The notes under the pieces are model-generated. The model ran no database searches. It was not told where the DNA came from and saw only the letters and a list, made by a program, of their open reading frames with translations. Below, in pieces: positions 21,650 to 26,969 of a stretch of 26,969 bases of DNA (its first letter is position 1; each line of letters begins with the position of its first letter). The translations under genes and the position numbers were made by a program. This stretch comes from an uncultured Actinomycetes bacterium. Its GTDB lineage: Bacteria > Actinomycetota > Actinomycetes > S36-B12. The stretch spans positions 1 through 26,969 of the forward strand of contig CAIXFB010000311.1 in assembly GCA_903918595.1 (NCBI GenBank), given 5' to 3'.

Positions 21650-22084
21650 TCAGTTGCCTCCTACGCTCGACATTCCCCCGGCTATTGCGATGATGGCAAA
21701 AGCGAAAATTCCGACCAGAATAAGGGCGGCCCAGAGCCCAATATTGATCCAGGCGACCACTTTCGCCCCCGTCACGAGCCCCTCGCCGGTCACCCGGCCC
21801 CCGGAAGCCTTGATCTCCTTTGAGCCCATGTTGGCGAACACCAACGCCACAATCGCGAAAATGATCGGGCAGACGACCCAGGAGGTAATTGCGAGCACGA
21901 GGGCCACAATTGCGTTGCTGGAAGTCTGCGGGGCCGTCACAAACTGCTGCTGACCGGCCACCTGCGGGACACCAGCTGTCTGCCACATGCTCTCCTGCGG
22001 CTGAACAGGCGCGTCAGCACCAACGGGTGCGGCAGCAGTGGTGGGCTCTTCGCCAGCGGGCTGTTGTGGATTCTGATCGCTCAT
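21650..22084 (-). CDS. DUF4190-type small membrane protein, function unknown
   Basis: I recognise no specific function. The 144-residue product has a polar N-terminus rich in Pro, Gln, Ala and Thr (1-55), probably disordered. Two hydrophobic segments follow, about 57-84 and 108-136. Between them lies GSKEIKASGGRVTGEGLVTG, the pattern that precedes the second helix in DUF4190 proteins. There is no signal peptide, so the N-terminus is probably cytoplasmic. ATG 22084 has AAGGTGAT upstream. It sits between the rpoC terminator and the str promoter, so it may be its own unit or be expressed by read-through. A link to transcription or translation is not shown. Confidence 0.8.
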   Translation of the reverse strand: MSDQNPQQPAGEEPTTAAAPVGADAPVQPQESMWQTAGVPQVAGQQQFVTAPQTSSNAIVALVLAITSWVVCPIIFAIVALVFANMGSKEIKASGGRVTGEGLVTGAKVVAWINIGLWAALILVGIFAFAIIAIAGGMSSVGGN

Positions 22085-22109
22085 GGGATCACCTTACGTC
22101 TCGATAGAG

Positions 22110-22146
22110 ATAAAAATGTGGGGGCGGTCAATGACCGCCCCCACAT
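22110..22146 (-). terminator. Intrinsic terminator of the rpoB-rpoC operon
   Basis: A perfect 15-base inverted repeat (22146-22132 with 22130-22116) with a one-base centre forms a GC-rich hairpin. It is followed in RNA by UUUUUA. It begins 24 bases after the rpoC stop. This is the only textbook rho-independent terminator in the window. Confidence 0.92.
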
Positions 22147-22169
22147 CATGCTCATTGCATTATTTCTTT

Positions 22170-26048
<3,879 letters not shown>

Positions 26049-26102
26049 GGTGGTGTCCTTCGTTCGTCGGGTCGTCGGATTGCTGTGGGGCTCTAGCGGT
26101 TG

Positions 26103-26969
26103 CTAGAGCTCGTCGACACTGCTCGGCTCGCGCCGGGAAAGATCGATGCCGAGTTCCTCGGCTGCGCGGAAGACATCTTCATCGCTGTCTTTCATCTCGA
26201 TGGAGACACCGTCGCTGGAAAGCACCTCAACGTTCAGGCAGAGCGACTGCATTTCCTTGACGAGCACCTTGAAGGATTCAGGGATACCCGGCTCCGGGAT
26301 GTTCTCGCCCTTGACAATGGCCTCGTATACCTTCACGCGGCCAAGAACGTCGTCGGACTTGATGGTGAGCAGCTCCTGAAGTGCGTACGCAGCGCCGTAT
26401 GCCTCGAGCGCCCACACCTCCATCTCGCCGAAACGCTGTCCGCCGAACTGAGCCTTGCCGCCCAGTGGCTGCTGCGTGATCATCGAGTAGGGGCCGGTCG
26501 ACCGAGCGTGAATCTTGTCGTCGACCAAGTGGTGCAGCTTGAGGACGTACATGTAGCCCACCGAGATGCGACCCGGGATGGGCTCGCCGGTGCGACCATC
26601 GAAGAGCTCCGCCTTGCCATCTGAACCAACCAGGTGGATGCCGTCCTTGGTGGGACGGGTGGAGGCCATGACCGCCGCCAGCTCGCCCTCGCGCGCACCG
26701 TCGAACACTGGTGTTGCCACCTTGGTGCCCGGCGGGACGCTGCGCACGTCTTTGGACATGCCACCGATGCGCTCATCAGACTCAGGAACTTCCCAGCCAG
26801 CAGATGCTGCCCAACCGAGGTGCGTCTCGAGGATCTGACCAATGTTCATCCGGCCAGGAACGCCGAGCGGGTTGAGCACCACGTCGACGGGGGTGCCGTC
26901 TTCGAGGAAGGGCATGTCTTCAACGGGGAGGATCCGGGCAATAACACCCTTGTTTCCGTGTCGGCCAGC
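26103..26969 (-). CDS. rpoB: RNA polymerase beta subunit, C-terminal 288 residues (cut by window edge)
   Basis: Only the 3' end is present; the frame is open to base 26969. The visible part starts AGRHGNKGVIARILPVEDMP and has GVPGRMNIGQILETHLGWAA, a variable stretch, VGYMYVLKLHHLVDDKIHAR, STGPYSMITQQPLGGKAQFG and GQRFGEMEVWALEAYGAAYAL. It ends with the clamp-anchoring region IVKGENIPEPGIPESFKVLV and an acidic tail typical of Actinomycetota. The rifampicin-binding region lies outside the window. Confidence 0.98.
   Translation of the reverse strand, partial: AGRHGNKGVIARILPVEDMPFLEDGTPVDVVLNPLGVPGRMNIGQILETHLGWAASAGWEVPESDERIGGMSKDVRSVPPGTKVATPVFDGAREGELAAVMASTRPTKDGIHLVGSDGKAELFDGRTGEPIPGRISVGYMYVLKLHHLVDDKIHARSTGPYSMITQQPLGGKAQFGGQRFGEMEVWALEAYGAAYALQELLTIKSDDVLGRVKVYEAIVKGENIPEPGIPESFKVLVKEMQSLCLNVEVLSSDGVSIEMKDSDEDVFRAAEELGIDLSRREPSSVDEL

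Noticed and set aside
22095..22131. TTGACC in the arm of the rpoC terminator as a -35 element for the DUF4190-type gene
   Set aside because: The bases at proper spacing (TCTATC, CTATCG, TATCGA) match a -10 element poorly. The TTGACC is explained by the hairpin.

Overview
This window is a stretch of the conserved translation and transcription gene cluster of a bacterium that is almost certainly an actinomycetote. Every gene I can support lies on the minus strand, so transcription runs from high to low coordinates. Evidence for the phylum: EF-Tu, RpoA and S8 have the N-termini usual in Actinomycetota, RpoC carries the coiled-coil insert near residues 145-235 typical of the phylum, adenylate kinase is the short LID-less type, GC is moderately high, and GTG starts are frequent. 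Unlike the Mycobacterium and Streptomyces S4 proteins I can recall, S4 here keeps four zinc cysteines. I cannot name the genus.

Layout in transcription order. (1) 26969-22170: 3' end of rpoB, then rpoC, closed by a strong intrinsic terminator at 22110-22146. (2) 22084-21650: a small two-helix membrane protein of DUF4190 type, the only gene here without a clear function. (3) 21641-17081, str operon: a candidate promoter, a leader of about 230 nt, then rpsL, rpsG, fusA and tuf, followed by a long hairpin. (4) 16952-11438, S10 operon: rpsJ, rplC, rplD, rplW, rplB, rpsS, rplV, rpsC, rplP, rpmC, rpsQ. (5) 11385-4554, spc operon: rplN, rplX, rplE, rpsN, rpsH, rplF, rplR, rpsE, rpmD, rplO, secY, adk, map. 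(6) 4553-4287: a gene-free stretch with alternative hairpins and a possible promoter. (7) 4286-1, alpha operon: infA, rpmJ, a structured leader, then rpsM, rpsK, rpsD, rpoA, rplQ and the 5' part of truA.

Together these genes make RNA polymerase subunits, over half of the ribosomal protein set, IF-1, EF-Tu, EF-G, the SecY channel, methionine aminopeptidase, adenylate kinase and a tRNA pseudouridine synthase. At least ten neighbouring pairs overlap by 1 or 4 nt (TAATG, TGATG, ATGA), which points to translational coupling.

I see no defence system, mobile element, CRISPR array, tRNA or rRNA. The points most worth a second look are: a three-hairpin junction just upstream of rpsM whose loop can pair with the rpsM start region; a probable CTG start codon for truA; arginine at S12 position 88, where lysine is usual (a streptomycin-resistance substitution elsewhere); the zinc-type S4; and mutually exclusive hairpins directly after map.
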